In this document: positions 34,721-45,300 of the stretch, one piece after another
How positions within the stretch are numbered: position 1 is the first letter of the stretch
How the letters are laid out: each line of letters opens with the position of its first letter
Notes under the pieces: model-generated
What the model was told of the DNA's origin: nothing
The model's database searches: none
The model's input: only the letters and a program-made list of their open reading frames with translations
Translations under genes and position numbers: made by a program
DNA from: Ardenticatenaceae bacterium
GTDB lineage: Bacteria; Chloroflexota; Anaerolineae; Promineifilales; Promineifilaceae
NCBI GenBank assembly: GCA_030065875.1
Contig: JASJCR010000009.1
Span: 62,001 to 126,000, forward strand
Length of the DNA stretch: 64,000 bases
Reading direction: 5' to 3'

Positions 34721-36238
34721 GTGATCAAGAAGAAGAATAGATGGCTTACGTGGTCGGTACTTATCCTGCTTCTCGCGGCCGTTTTGCGCATACACGATTT
34801 GGGGCTTAAATCATTATGGTTTGATGAATCAATTGAATTTTGGATGTCGCGTGCCCCGTGGAATCAAATTCACCTGGCTGTCGCGATGAACACCCATGAC
34901 CCCCCTTTTTTTTCGTATATATTAAAAGCCTGGAGCTTTTTAGGGGTTCATGAATTTTTGTTGCGGTTAATATCCGTATTCTTTAGCTTATTTGCGATTA
35001 CCGGGGTGATGATTCTGGGCCGATACCTGCACGGGAGAGAAGTCGGACTCGTTTCGGGGGTGCTGCTGGCGATCAGCACGGCCGATATTCGTTACGCCCA
35101 GGAAGTAGGTCAATACTCTTTGATGGTTTGCCTGGGGGTGTGGACCACGATCTTTTTACTCCGAGCGGTTCAGCAAAAAGGCTGGTCAAACTGGTTTTAT
35201 TGGGGCGTTTTAAGCCTCCTCTCTCTCTATACACACTATGGCCTGGCTATTTTGTTTGTAGCTACCGGGGGAGCGGTTTTTGTTTATCTCCTTTTTCAAA
35301 AACGTTGGTCGGATTGTGCTGCCCAAACGGCCGCTGGCGGATTGGTTGCTTTGGGTATTTTGCCTTTAATTTTAGTCATCATTCCGCAGCAGGTCGGCCG
35401 TTTAGGTGCTAGCACATTGCCGGTTAATTGGCCTCAGATGGCTCAAACTTCAACTCAAATCCTGGCGTTTCAGTTTGTTGCCAATCGAGGAATAATGGCC
35501 TGGCCCTGGCCGGCCGTACCTTTTTCGATTATCTGGGTTCCGCTGGTGATATGCCTTGCTGTTGCCCTTGTACGATCGCGTTCAATTGTGCACGCTATGC
35601 CGCTGCTGATCATCTCCTGGCTTGCTTATTATTTGATTAGCCGGACAGGATCATATTTCTTTTCACCCAGCCGTCACTCCCTGTTGCTTTTGCCTCTCCT
35701 GATTCCCGCCTTGGCCCTGGGAATCGTAACATTAAATAAATTTCCCAGACGCGTGCCTCTTATTGGCACTCTTGTGTTAGCGTATGTTGTGGTTCTGTCA
35801 CTGGCAATCCCAAATGAAGACCAACAGGATTTGCGTTCCGCAACACAGTATTGGCTGGAAAATAATGGCGTAGCGGAGCCGACATTTGTTTTTTATGGGG
35901 CAAATCCGGGGTTTGGATACCAAATTTTGGCACAAACCGGCAAAAATTCTGATAATCCCGCCGATTGGTACAGTCAATGTTATCGGGGAGTTGATACCCC
36001 ATACTGCAAAACGGATTCTCTTTTTTACAGTCCTTGGTTAAGGGGCGCGCGTCCAGACACAATTCGGGAAGAAATATTTAACGGTTTAGACGGTAAACCG
36101 GAGAAATTATGGGTGGTTATGTCGCATATGGGTCAAGAAGACGATGACGATATCGTGGATGCTCTGGATGAGGATTATATTTTAGCCGAACGGCGTGAAT
36201 TTGAAGGGGCACTGGTGATGCAATTTTCCAGAAATTAG
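34721..36238 (+). CDS. GT39/ArnT-like membrane glycosyltransferase
   Basis: 505 residues from a GTG start with a GGTGAG site just upstream. About nine to eleven hydrophobic helices span the protein. The first loop after helix 1 has LKSLWFDESIEFWMSR, the DE motif of GT39/GT83-type lipid-linked sugar transferases, and helix 3-4 has ISTADIRYAQEVGQYSLM, a conserved PMT-like region. A soluble C-terminal part (about 360-505) lies outside. It probably moves a sugar from a polyprenyl phosphate to a surface acceptor. Acceptor and sugar are unknown. Confidence 0.85.
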   Translation: MIKKKNRWLTWSVLILLLAAVLRIHDLGLKSLWFDESIEFWMSRAPWNQIHLAVAMNTHDPPFFSYILKAWSFLGVHEFLLRLISVFFSLFAITGVMILGRYLHGREVGLVSGVLLAISTADIRYAQEVGQYSLMVCLGVWTTIFLLRAVQQKGWSNWFYWGVLSLLSLYTHYGLAILFVATGGAVFVYLLFQKRWSDCAAQTAAGGLVALGILPLILVIIPQQVGRLGASTLPVNWPQMAQTSTQILAFQFVANRGIMAWPWPAVPFSIIWVPLVICLAVALVRSRSIVHAMPLLIISWLAYYLISRTGSYFFSPSRHSLLLLPLLIPALALGIVTLNKFPRRVPLIGTLVLAYVVVLSLAIPNEDQQDLRSATQYWLENNGVAEPTFVFYGANPGFGYQILAQTGKNSDNPADWYSQCYRGVDTPYCKTDSLFYSPWLRGARPDTIREEIFNGLDGKPEKLWVVMSHMGQEDDDDIVDALDEDYILAERREFEGALVMQFSRN

Positions 36239-36280
36239 CCGAAAGGTTTTTTCGTGAAAACTTGTCTTCGAAAGATGAAA

Positions 36281-37453
36281 TTACATTTCTAAGAAGTTCG
36301 CCGTCATCAAAGTTAAGAGCAGAAGTTGACCCATTCCACGGGGTATGTTTGCTATATCGAGAAACTCATTGAGCCGGTGCACATTGCCCGATTCACCAAT
36401 GCCAATGCAAATGGCATCTGCGCCCAAGCTTAAGGGGATGTTGGCGTCGGTGCTGCTGGCCCCATATTCAACTTTGCGGCAGCCAACGGCCGACAATGCT
36501 TCAGCCGCCCAGCGCACCAGAAGGCTGTTTTGCGGGGTCTCACCGGCCGGTCGATCGCCAATCTGCCTGGCCGCCACCTGCACTGTAGCCAGCTGATCGT
36601 ATTTGTTGAAGATTTGATGGACGTGATCGACCAGTCGGGTTAACTCAACGGCCGATTCTGACCGTAGATCGAGTAAAAATTTGGCACTTTCAGCGATGGT
36701 GTTAATCGATGTTCCCCCCTCAATAACTCCGACGTTAAATGACGTCTTGGGCACCGATGGGACGGCTATGTGGTCAATTTCTCCGATAATTCGCCCCAAA
36801 TTGTGGATGGCGCTGGACTGACCAAAATCGGCCCATGAATGGCCTCCCCGGGCTTTGACAACGACCTCAAAGCGTTTGACGCCAATCCCTTTGTGGATGA
36901 GGTGACCGTAAGATCCACCCTCCAACACGATATAAGAAGCTTCAGGTCCAAAGCGCTCAACGACGGCTCGCATACCGACCAGATCACCCAATCCCTCTTC
37001 ACCTACGTTGGCCACAAACCACAAATCACGATCGTTTGACAGGTTGTGGGTTTGTAGAGATTCGATCAGCCAGATCAGACCGGCTACTCCCATACTGTTG
37101 TCCGCAATGCCCGGACCAAATACGCGATTGCCGTCCTTTTTTACCGTTAAATCCGTTCCGGCGGGGAAAACCGTATCGGTGTGGGCGGAAATAATCACGG
37201 GGGGCAGATCAGATCGCTGGCCGGCCAACCGCCCGTAGACATTAAACAGGGAATCAAGCTGGGTTTCGCTGAGTCCCAGATCGACGAAATATTGCAGCAC
37301 GCGCTTGGCGCGATCGCCTTCTGAAAAGGTGGGGGCGGGAATTTGTTGAATGGCTATGGCCAATTCAACCCCATGGTTAAGATCGCGACGAAATGAGATC
37401 AGCGCCTCATCAACCGCCGGGTCATGTCTAAGAGATGAAATTGATTTGGGCAT
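36281..37453 (-). CDS. M20-family metallopeptidase (PepT/ArgE-like)
   Basis: 390 residues with M20 zinc-site motifs: SAHTDTVFP (His91, Asp93), GPGIADNSMGVAG (Asp118) and ANVGEEGLGD (catalytic and metal Glu about 152-153). A dimerisation domain follows in the middle (GGHSWADFGQSSAIHNLG). These enzymes hydrolyse peptides or N-acyl amino acids using two zinc ions. The downstream gene on the same strand is not close; the small membrane gene upstream is 12 bases away. Substrate unassigned. Confidence 0.9.
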   Translation of the reverse strand: MPKSISSLRHDPAVDEALISFRRDLNHGVELAIAIQQIPAPTFSEGDRAKRVLQYFVDLGLSETQLDSLFNVYGRLAGQRSDLPPVIISAHTDTVFPAGTDLTVKKDGNRVFGPGIADNSMGVAGLIWLIESLQTHNLSNDRDLWFVANVGEEGLGDLVGMRAVVERFGPEASYIVLEGGSYGHLIHKGIGVKRFEVVVKARGGHSWADFGQSSAIHNLGRIIGEIDHIAVPSVPKTSFNVGVIEGGTSINTIAESAKFLLDLRSESAVELTRLVDHVHQIFNKYDQLATVQVAARQIGDRPAGETPQNSLLVRWAAEALSAVGCRKVEYGASSTDANIPLSLGADAICIGIGESGNVHRLNEFLDIANIPRGMGQLLLLTLMTANFLEM

Positions 37454-37465
37454 AAAAACCGTAAG

Positions 37466-37669
37466 TTATTGGAGTGGCTTGACTAGAAGAATTCCGATAA
37501 ACCCGATAATAAGGCCAATATGAAGAAAGATGTTGCTGCGAATTACCCAGAAATCGGCTGGAAAAATTTGCAAAACGAGGTTAATGAAAATGAGTAAAAT
37601 GCCTAAGAGAGGAAGTAAACCCGGCCGCTTGGCCAGGAAATCGCTCATTTTATCGAAGAGTTCATTCAT
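37466..37669 (-). CDS. small two-helix membrane protein
   Basis: 67 residues: a polar start (MNELFDKMSDFLAKRPG), a transmembrane helix LLPLLGILLIFINLVLQIF, a short turn with DFWVIRSN, and a second helix IFLHIGLIIGFIGILLVKPL. The gene is only 12 bases before the M20 peptidase and on the same strand, which supports it being real. The ribosome site is weak. I do not recognise a family. Confidence 0.6.
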   Translation of the reverse strand: MNELFDKMSDFLAKRPGLLPLLGILLIFINLVLQIFPADFWVIRSNIFLHIGLIIGFIGILLVKPLQ

Positions 37670-37764
37670 AGGATTGCTTTATCCCTACATCTGCAATGAT
37701 ATTCTGTATTTTTAACACTCTCGGGCTGTCGGGTCAATTGGAGAAAGGTACGGGGGTAAAACCG

Positions 37765-39057
37765 TTAAATTCTATACTTCTCAAAATAGGAGACTAGGCG
37801 AGGCGGGACTCGGCCGGCCAGGCGTACACCGTGCTCGTCATAATTTTCTGCGGTAACCAACCCTCTTTCGCGAAACAGCGATAAGAGTTTCCCTTGTTCA
37901 TAGGACAATTCGATGGTCATATCCACAAAGGTAGATTCAACCGCTTCGGCGAGAGTTTGGTAAAGGGCTTTCATGCCTTCTCCGGTTTTGGCGGAGATAA
38001 ATACCTGGAAACGGCCGTATGTCTCAAAATCATCAGGCGACCACCCTTCCGGTAGGCCGTCGATTTTGTTAAAGCAGTAGACCATCGGTAAATGCTCAAC
38101 CTCTAATTCGGCCAGCGTGTCGATGACCGATTCGATTTGAGCATTGAATTGTGGATGGGTGGCATCGATGACGTGCAGCAAAATATTGGCTTCGATCACT
38201 TCTTCCAGTGTCGCCCGGAAAGCGGCCACAATTTGGGTAGGAAGCTTCTGAATAAAGCCCACCGTATCGGTAAATAGGGCATCCCGGCCGCCGGGGAGGC
38301 TCACGCGCCGCGTGGTGGGATCGAGGGTGGCAAACAGCATATCGGCCGATAAAACATTAGCTCCGGAGAACCGGTTTAGGAGCGTGGACTTACCGGCATT
38401 GGTATACCCCACAATGGCGATTGTCTGCAGTTCTGTTTGCTGTCTTTTGTGACGATGGCGGGCGCGGTGGGCGCGCACGTTGTCGAGCTGTCGACGGAGG
38501 TAGGCGATGCGACGGCCGATCTCCCGCCGGTCCATTTCCAGCTGAGTTTCACCTGGGCCGCGCAGCCCCACGCTTGCTCCTCCGGTTCCTGCCTGGCGGG
38601 CGAGATGGGTCCACATGCGGGTCAATCGCGGGAGACGATACTCAAGCTGAGCCAGTTCAACCTGCAGTTTACCTTCCCGAGTTTGAGCATGTTGGGCAAA
38701 GATGTCGAGAATCAGGGCGGTCCGATCCAGCACTTTCACATCTTCGCCAAAAATCTTTTCCAGCTCGCGCTGATGGCGGGGCAGCAGTTCGTCGTCAAAA
38801 ATAATAACGTCTGCCTGCAGCTCGTCGACCAGAATTTTGACTTCTTCAACCTTACCGGTGCCGATGTAGGTCGCGCTGTTTGGCGAATTGAGGCGTTGTA
38901 GAGTTGCTCCAACGATATCAAGCCCGGCCGTATCGGCCAATCGCCCCAATTCTTCGAGACTTTCTTCGGCCGGCAGCAAATTAATGCGATCGCGAAATTC
39001 ACTGCCAACTAGAAAAACTCGCTCCTGTTTCTGTTTTGTAGGGTGTAACGTTTTCAA
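37765..39057 (-). CDS. hflX: ribosome-associated GTPase HflX
   Basis: 430 residues. The N-terminal HflX domain has TYIGTGKVEEVK, a helical hairpin region carries GPGETQLEMDRR (about 167-178), and the G domain has GYTNAGKST at 217-225 (G1), ATLDPTTR (G2), DTVGF (G3) and CFNKID (G4). HflX splits stalled or hibernating 70S ribosomes, often after heat stress. The length is normal. Confidence 0.97.
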   Translation of the reverse strand: MKTLHPTKQKQERVFLVGSEFRDRINLLPAEESLEELGRLADTAGLDIVGATLQRLNSPNSATYIGTGKVEEVKILVDELQADVIIFDDELLPRHQRELEKIFGEDVKVLDRTALILDIFAQHAQTREGKLQVELAQLEYRLPRLTRMWTHLARQAGTGGASVGLRGPGETQLEMDRREIGRRIAYLRRQLDNVRAHRARHRHKRQQTELQTIAIVGYTNAGKSTLLNRFSGANVLSADMLFATLDPTTRRVSLPGGRDALFTDTVGFIQKLPTQIVAAFRATLEEVIEANILLHVIDATHPQFNAQIESVIDTLAELEVEHLPMVYCFNKIDGLPEGWSPDDFETYGRFQVFISAKTGEGMKALYQTLAEAVESTFVDMTIELSYEQGKLLSLFRERGLVTAENYDEHGVRLAGRVPPRLVSYFEKYRI

Positions 39058-39098
39058 GTAGTTCTTTTTAACGGTATCCTCATTACCGGAGGTGGAAT

Positions 39099-39644
39099 CT
39101 ATTCATCATCATCATCTTCTTCAAACATTTCTGGGAAGAAGCGCTGATTAATCAATCCGATTAGAGCCTTTGATTCTTCTGGCACAAGCGTCGCCCCGAC
39201 CGGGATTCTGAACGTGCCGTAGTCAAAGACCGCACCGCTGACTTTTTCATCAAATCGAAAAAAAGATACATATTGCCGATCGTACGCCTCTGTTACCCCA
39301 AGTAAAGAAAGCGGCCGGCGAACGATAAGCTTGTCGGTATAAAAGAATAAAATTTCCCGGTTGGAGGTGTAATACTGCCACCGTTTCCAAACCGTGTTGC
39401 CCATGTACAACCAAAATCCGGCAATGATTACCAGAATAACAATCCAGGCAGCTAAAAAGCCCCCTTCAAATCCATAGTTGCCGACGATGATATAGGAGAT
39501 GAGGGTTTGGATCCCCCAAATTGTGCCAAAAATCCAAATCAGCAGCAGCAGGGTATAGGTAAGCCAATATGGCCACAACCGTCTCAGAGGGATAGTTATT
39601 TTGACCCGGCTGGCGTTTTCTTCAACCGTAATCCGATTACCCAT
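39099..39644 (-). CDS. two-helix membrane protein with PH-like C-terminal part
   Basis: 181 residues. Two transmembrane helices (about 25-48 and 62-82) are followed by a soluble beta-rich part with an acidic end (FEEDDDDE). The layout, helices then YYTSNREILFFYTDKLIVRRPLSLLG, recalls PH-domain (bPH) membrane proteins, but I do not recognise it firmly. The gene lies between hflX and the NYN protein on the same strand. Confidence 0.6.
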   Translation of the reverse strand: MGNRITVEENASRVKITIPLRRLWPYWLTYTLLLLIWIFGTIWGIQTLISYIIVGNYGFEGGFLAAWIVILVIIAGFWLYMGNTVWKRWQYYTSNREILFFYTDKLIVRRPLSLLGVTEAYDRQYVSFFRFDEKVSGAVFDYGTFRIPVGATLVPEESKALIGLINQRFFPEMFEEDDDDE

Positions 39645-39659
39645 AAAGAATTATCGTCG

Positions 39660-39691
39660 GCCCTCGACCAAATCAAGATCTGGTCGAGGGC
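39660..39691 (-). terminator. hairpin after the NYN-domain gene
   Basis: GCCCTCGACCA-10 bases-TGGTCGAGGGC is an 11-bp stem 12 bases past the NYN gene stop. No U-tract follows on either strand, so it may be a weak terminator or an mRNA-stabilising stem. Confidence 0.5.
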
Positions 39692-39702
39692 TAACGCAGA
39701 TT

Positions 39703-41697
39703 TTACTCTTCTATTAGATGAATTTCCGTTTGCGCCCCTTTGCCTTTGGTGGTGACGATACCGTCTCTGGCGGCCGCTTGGACAAAATCACTGAATCGCT
39801 TAAACCCTTTATCATCTGATTCATTATCGATATTCGCTTCAACAAAATTGGGCTCAAGGGTTTTTATTTGACGCTTGATGGCCGCCAGCTTTTGCGATTT
39901 TCCGTTGGACAGGGCTTTGTTGACGGCGGTTACAAGCAAGCCAAAAGCGGTAGAAAGCGACATTTGTTCATTTTTTGCCTCAGATTGGGCCTCACTTTCA
40001 CTTGTTGCCTCCGCTTTTGGCGCAGCATCTTTCTCTTTCTTGGCGGCAGGTTTTTTCCGCTTTGACTTTGCCTTTTTCGTTTTAGCCTCAGCTTTTTTCT
40101 CTTCGGCCGGTGCCGGCGCTTCTGCCTTCGCCCCTGCTTCTTCTTGATCTGGTTGAGCGACGTCAATTCCTAAGAAGGTAGCCACGAGTTCCGGCTGATC
40201 GTTTAAGCCATATTGGGCGGGGGAAACTCCTGGTGGTGAGATGCGCTGTAAGATGCCCAATTGGCGGGTCGCTTCAGTTAAAAGCTCGCGAACTTTTGGT
40301 GAAGGCAGCTGAATGTTTCGTTCATTGCGAACCTGCCGGCAATAAGCCTCAATTTGCAGGAATGAAGCCGGATAATTGGAAAATTGACGCATACTCTCAA
40401 TGATCAGCTGTCGCCCTTCAAAATTCTCTTTTTGATCTTTAGCAAGTTTTGAAATATCCGTCTTGACGGCCGCCTTTTCTTCTTTGGGCGGCTGCTCTTT
40501 TTCAGCGGGTTTGGCCGATTCGGTTTCTTCACTTTCTCCACCCTTCACCGGATGGATTTCCATTTTGGGCCCTTTTCCTTTTAACGCGACCAGGCCTTCC
40601 TTTTTGGCTGCCTGAATAAAGTCGCTAAAGCGATTAAACGCGGTTTCCCCTTCTTCAGAAAGTAATTTTTTCTCATCGAACGTGCTGTCTTGATCGAGAA
40701 TCAGACCTTTGATTGAAGATGTCCGGCGGGAGCGATTGTCAGCCGCTGCTTTTTCGACCGCCTTGACCAGCAGGTCAAACGCGGCGGCCAGAGGCATTCC
40801 CGGTGCCTCCTGTTTCCGGGTATCTTTAGCCGTATCTTTGCTCTCTCGGGTGTCGCGCTTACGATCACGGCTCTCTTCGCGAACCGGTCGGGTCCGAACA
40901 GTGCGATCGGCTAAGAAGACCTCGTTGACGGTCCCCGTGGTAATGAGCTGGACCAGCCGCCGTTTTTCCGCTTCGCGCACAAACTCCTTAAATTTTTGGA
41001 AACGGCGTCCCTTGTTGTCGGAATGTTTTTTCTCATCAAAGCCACCCAATAATTCACCCATCATCATCTTGACGTTGGGCAGGACGGTTGAGCGGTTTTG
41101 ATGCTGAAGGCGCTTGATCGCTTCGGTCAAACCTTCATAAATATCCTTCGGCCGTTTTTTAAATTTATTGGCTGGTAAAGTCGAAACCTGACTGTAAAAG
41201 ATAAATTCGTCAACCGCCTGAGCCAGATGAGAAGAGACGGTGCCATCAACCCCGATGGCAATCACCCGATTCCCGGCGCGGCGAATCGAGTTCACCAGCG
41301 GCAAAAAGTCACTATCGCCCGTCAATAATATAAATGTGTCGACGGTGGTGCGGTTGTGCAGAACATCCATGGCGTCAATCGCCAGATACATGTCAACCGC
41401 GTTTTTGCGCAAATCCTGTTTCCCATTTTCATTGGTATAAAAACTGGGAACATAGACCGGGTCAAACCCATTGGACATCAGTGCCGGAATCATGGCGGAG
41501 CTTTGACGGTTCCAATCCGCAAAAGCGCGGGCCACAACGACCCGGCCGAATTCATTGCACTTGTCCATTAAATCTTCAAAATTTGCGTTGATACCGTAGT
41601 TGTTTCTCAGAGAATAAACGATATTCTCAAAATCGAAGAAAACAGCTACGTCTACAGAATTAGGTAAATCATCCATAAGCTTATGCAATTGCCCCAT
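39703..41697 (-). CDS. NYN-domain protein with OST-HTH (LOTUS) repeats
   Basis: 664 residues. An N-terminal NYN/LabA-like PIN-type nuclease domain (about 13-170) has VAVFFDFENIVYSLRN and TFILLTGDSDFLPLVNSIRRAG with its conserved Asp residues. Three OST-HTH/LOTUS-like winged-helix copies follow at about 195-275, 315-400 and 600-664, each with a FxxFxxAxKxGLV-type core. They are separated by long charged linkers (RDRKRDTRESKDTAKDTRK, and a K/A/E-rich stretch near 550-600). A further helical domain lies at about 447-540. It probably binds and cleaves or regulates RNA. AAAGGAG touches the first ATG; a second ATG at 41676 is an alternative start. Confidence 0.82.
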   Translation of the reverse strand: MGQLHKLMDDLPNSVDVAVFFDFENIVYSLRNNYGINANFEDLMDKCNEFGRVVVARAFADWNRQSSAMIPALMSNGFDPVYVPSFYTNENGKQDLRKNAVDMYLAIDAMDVLHNRTTVDTFILLTGDSDFLPLVNSIRRAGNRVIAIGVDGTVSSHLAQAVDEFIFYSQVSTLPANKFKKRPKDIYEGLTEAIKRLQHQNRSTVLPNVKMMMGELLGGFDEKKHSDNKGRRFQKFKEFVREAEKRRLVQLITTGTVNEVFLADRTVRTRPVREESRDRKRDTRESKDTAKDTRKQEAPGMPLAAAFDLLVKAVEKAAADNRSRRTSSIKGLILDQDSTFDEKKLLSEEGETAFNRFSDFIQAAKKEGLVALKGKGPKMEIHPVKGGESEETESAKPAEKEQPPKEEKAAVKTDISKLAKDQKENFEGRQLIIESMRQFSNYPASFLQIEAYCRQVRNERNIQLPSPKVRELLTEATRQLGILQRISPPGVSPAQYGLNDQPELVATFLGIDVAQPDQEEAGAKAEAPAPAEEKKAEAKTKKAKSKRKKPAAKKEKDAAPKAEATSESEAQSEAKNEQMSLSTAFGLLVTAVNKALSNGKSQKLAAIKRQIKTLEPNFVEANIDNESDDKGFKRFSDFVQAAARDGIVTTKGKGAQTEIHLIEE

Positions 41698-42353
41698 CTC
41701 CTTTGGTGGGGTGGTGTAAAAAAGTTTTGTAATTAATCAAAGTCGAGGGCTGTGCATGCTTTAGGCGGCAAAGGCTACTGCAGGTTTGAGGTTCATAGGA
41801 TATCGTCAATCAAACTGCTGTGATCGAGCTATCAACCAAATCAACCGTGGAGGGAATTAATGAACCGGGGAGCTTCGCTGCAGAAATCTGCTAAGCGAAA
41901 TGAGGTAGGAGCAAAAATACCGTTGTCAATTCGATAAAATTTACCTGCAAACGCCTTTAAAAAACCCAAGGTATTAAAAATGGTTGTGCATTCCAAAAAA
42001 ATTAGCGGGCTTGACAATCCAAATCGGTTTGTTTGGTTGAGTTAAAGTTCTATGTGACGAATCGCTTCTTTCTAAAAAGAAATTCCGTCAACCTGCAAAA
42101 GTTTGTCACAAAATAGGTCAATTAATGAGGCTTTTTGTGAAATGACCGTCTATTTTTAGCATACAGCCGTTTACATTCTACCACATTCTCACTCAGGTAT
42201 GGAATTTGCCATTTAAAAATTAACAGAGCGGTTCAGGGTAGAGGTAAAAAAAACACCGCTGATCGCTATAAAACGCAGGCGGGCGAGAGAAATTTCTCTC
42301 GCCCGCCCGTCTCTTCTCCTTCCAAGTGACTCGTCGCCTAAGGGCGAGGAAGC
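41698..42353. other. 656-base gap with structured segment
   Basis: Between the NYN gene and the end of the GH5-like gene. 41745-41905 holds nested inverted repeats: GCAGGTTTGA/TCAAACTGC, and TTCGCT-GCAGA-AA-TCTGC-TA-AGCGAA flanked by GGGGAGC and GGTAGGAGC. This could be a cis-acting RNA but matches no riboswitch I can name with confidence. The rest is AT-rich, with the terminator at 42278-42307. No gene is supported. Confidence 0.45.
42278..42307 (-). terminator. intrinsic terminator of the GH5-like gene
   Basis: GGCGGGCGAGAGAAATTTCT...GCCCGCC is a perfect 15-bp stem palindrome. Read on the minus strand it is followed by TGCGTTTTA. It lies about 47 bases past the stop of the GH gene. Confidence 0.85.
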
Positions 42354-45300
42354 TTAGCTATCGCATGTGGCGTTGAGGTCATTGTAAATATCGGCCAGCT
42401 CCGTGTTGAGGACCGGCTCGACCACGTTGTCCAAGGACGCGGTAACCGCAACTTCGGCAAAGGGGGCGGAGGAAAACTGGGGCTTCCCGGCCATCGAGAA
42501 TGAGCCGTCGGCCACCGCTGTTCCGCTGTCACCTGGGGCTGCCGCGACGTTCATCTGCGGCAGAGGAGGTGACGAAGACCGCGACCAAATCGCCGGGTCA
42601 CGCACCGCCCACTGACCGGCCCACCAATCGTTTCCGCGGAACTCAATCTTTTGCGTTCCGGCCGGGACCGGCATCCAGTATGAGGAGAAGTGCTCGGTGA
42701 TGTTTTGGCCACCGGGCGCGCTCTGCTTCTGTGCCGGCTGCCAGTCACCATCGTTAAAGCGCACTTCGATGTCGCCGATGGCCGCAAAACGGAGGAAAGA
42801 GTTGTCGGGCGCTGCTTCCGGCAGGTTGACTGCGCCGCTGCCTTCCACGATGGTCATGGTGGGATTTCGATCCGCCGGTTTGATCGCCTTAAAGGGCACC
42901 GCACCTTCGATGATGACGTCATCCCAGTGATAGGTGTTTGGTCCACAGCGGTCGTGTGTTTCCCAACAATCTTTGTCGGGAGTATAGCTGTGGTGGCCAA
43001 ACTGGACGATCGATGGGCCAAATGCCTTCATTTCTTCTGGAACCGGCATATCGTACCACCAGGCGTCATATTCGGGCAGACCGACCCGCAGACGGCCGTT
43101 TTTCACCTCGATGGTAAACGTCGTGCGCGTCTTCCGGGATGGGGTCAACAGGGAATCATAAAAGAACCAGTTGTCCTGCCCGTATTCGGTTTGGTTGTTG
43201 TAGTTATACAGGTGGAACTGGAGCATATTTTCCGGCCGCATCAATTCAAACATCGCTTGACGCTGCGGTTCACCCTGCAGGTCAGGCAGCCAATCGATCA
43301 GGGGCAGGATCATGTTTTCACCGTAAGGGGTGATCGTCACGTCGATCCAATCCCGGCCCATGTTGGTGCGCATGGTGGACATGTCCCAGGAGATGCTGAA
43401 ATCTTGAGACGGGTCGACCACGATTTCCGGCGTGAAGTAAAGTACGCCGTAGCCGCCATATTCAGATAACCCATAGACATTGGTCATGATGTGGTTGCGG
43501 CAGCGGTAAATCATGTCGTCATACGAGGTAACGATATGGGTGTTCGACCCGTTTGGCTGCTCGCCACCGTCTGGAGGCGCCTCACAATTTGGTCCGTGGT
43601 CGGCAACGGCCGGGAACTGCTCCCACAGCCGATCTTGATCCCGTAAATGAACGGATACATCCCAGCCGACCTGATTCCACGGTTCCGGATTGGCCGGATT
43701 GCCGTCAAAGGTTTCCACAAAGGTGTTGGGCCCTGCGGGGGGCGGCGGTTCCGGCGTGGGTGTTGGCGGTACAGCTGTCGGTTCAACGGTTGGGGTTGGC
43801 GGCACCGCGGTGGGTTCCGGCGTTGGTTCTTCAGTCGGAACTGAGGTGGGTTCCGGCGTCGGTTCCTCGGTCGGAACGGCGGTTGGCTCTTCGGTTGGAA
43901 CTGCGGTGGGTTCCGGCGTTGGTTCCTCAGTCGGAACTGAGGTTGGTTCCGGAGTTGGTTCCTCAGTTGGAACTGAAGTGGGTTCCGGAGTCGGTTCCTC
44001 GGTCGGAACGGCCGTTGGCTCTGGGGTCGGGTTTGACCCGTTACAGCTCAGAGCATCTCCATGGGCGGCCGCAAAGCTGGCGTAGGCGCTTTGGGCATCT
44101 GCCCAGCTGCCGTTGGTGTCAACCGGCTCGTACGACCAGATAAATGCCCCCGCATACCCACGATCGTACAGGGCTTCGGTTAAATTCTCAGCCATGATGG
44201 CCGGCATTTCGCCGATCACCAGCGGTTTGTCGATTCCCAACTCTTCTACGGTGTAATCCAGCGGATTATACGACCACCAGATACCGTCCCCATCCATCCA
44301 CGGATAGTAATGGGCCGAGTAAAAGTCGAGATACCCGTTCGGGGCAAAGCGGGTCAGCTGATCATCTGTCCAGATATTGCCGTAACCGCCCAACACATTG
44401 TCGCTCACAAATTTCAGCGCTGCACTACCAACGGTTGTTGGTGCACCACCATTTTCATGGATGGTGGCTGAAATTCGGGCCACAAAACGCTGCATATCGG
44501 CCAGGGAGACCGGCTGAGCGACGTTGGCTTCAACAATAAATTCGGCAATGGCGTATTCCGGTTCATTGATGATGTCAAAAACCGCTTTTGGATGTGATCC
44601 AATCGTATAGCCATCTGAAGTTGGTGTTTGCAGCAGCGGGATCAGGGCATTATTCAAGAACCCGTCCAGCTTCTCTTCGCTGTACACCAAATCCCCATGG
44701 CCACTGCTGGCGGGCACGCCGGCGAACCCTTCGCCAAAGAGCATAGAGAACGACCACAGGTTAAACTGCAGGTGAATGTCGTATTGATTAGCCAGGACCA
44801 GCGCATCAGCCATGGTGGCCGCGGTGGTGTTGTCCAGGCCGATCACGTTACCGGCCGCGTCAAACTCGGGGGTGCCTCGGCCGTCGGCAAAGACCCACCA
44901 GCGGACGCTGTTGACCCCGCTGGCAGATAATTCAGCGAAGATCGCTTCTACCTGGTCGTGATCATAGGTATGCTGCCCCCATTCCTCAACGGTCCCAAAG
45001 TCCGCTCCAAAACCACCGTTAAACCAGGGTAAATTGACGCCTAACTGATAGGGCGGTAAACAAACTCCTGGATTTGGGGGAACCTGAGTGGGTTCCGGGG
45101 TAGGCTCTTCAGTTGGAACTGCAGTGGGTTCCTCCGTAGGAGCCTGGGTAGGTTCGGATGTTGGTTCTTCAGTTGGAACCGCAGTGGGTTCTTCCGTGGG
45201 AACCGGAGTGGCTTCAGGATCACCTCGTTCAATGGTGATGTTATCTAAATAATAAGTGCCCCCGACCGGGCCGGTTAAAAACAGCATGTCGGCTCGCTGG

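Noticed and set aside
43735..44035. CRISPR-like array
   Set aside because: The units are adjacent coding repeats without spacers, in frame with the secreted enzyme, and vary synonymously.
43553..44143. Gly/Val/Ser-rich or Arg/Trp-rich long plus-strand frames
   Set aside because: They lie antisense to the PTEEPTPEPT linker of the GH5-like gene and exist only because of the 36-bp repeat.
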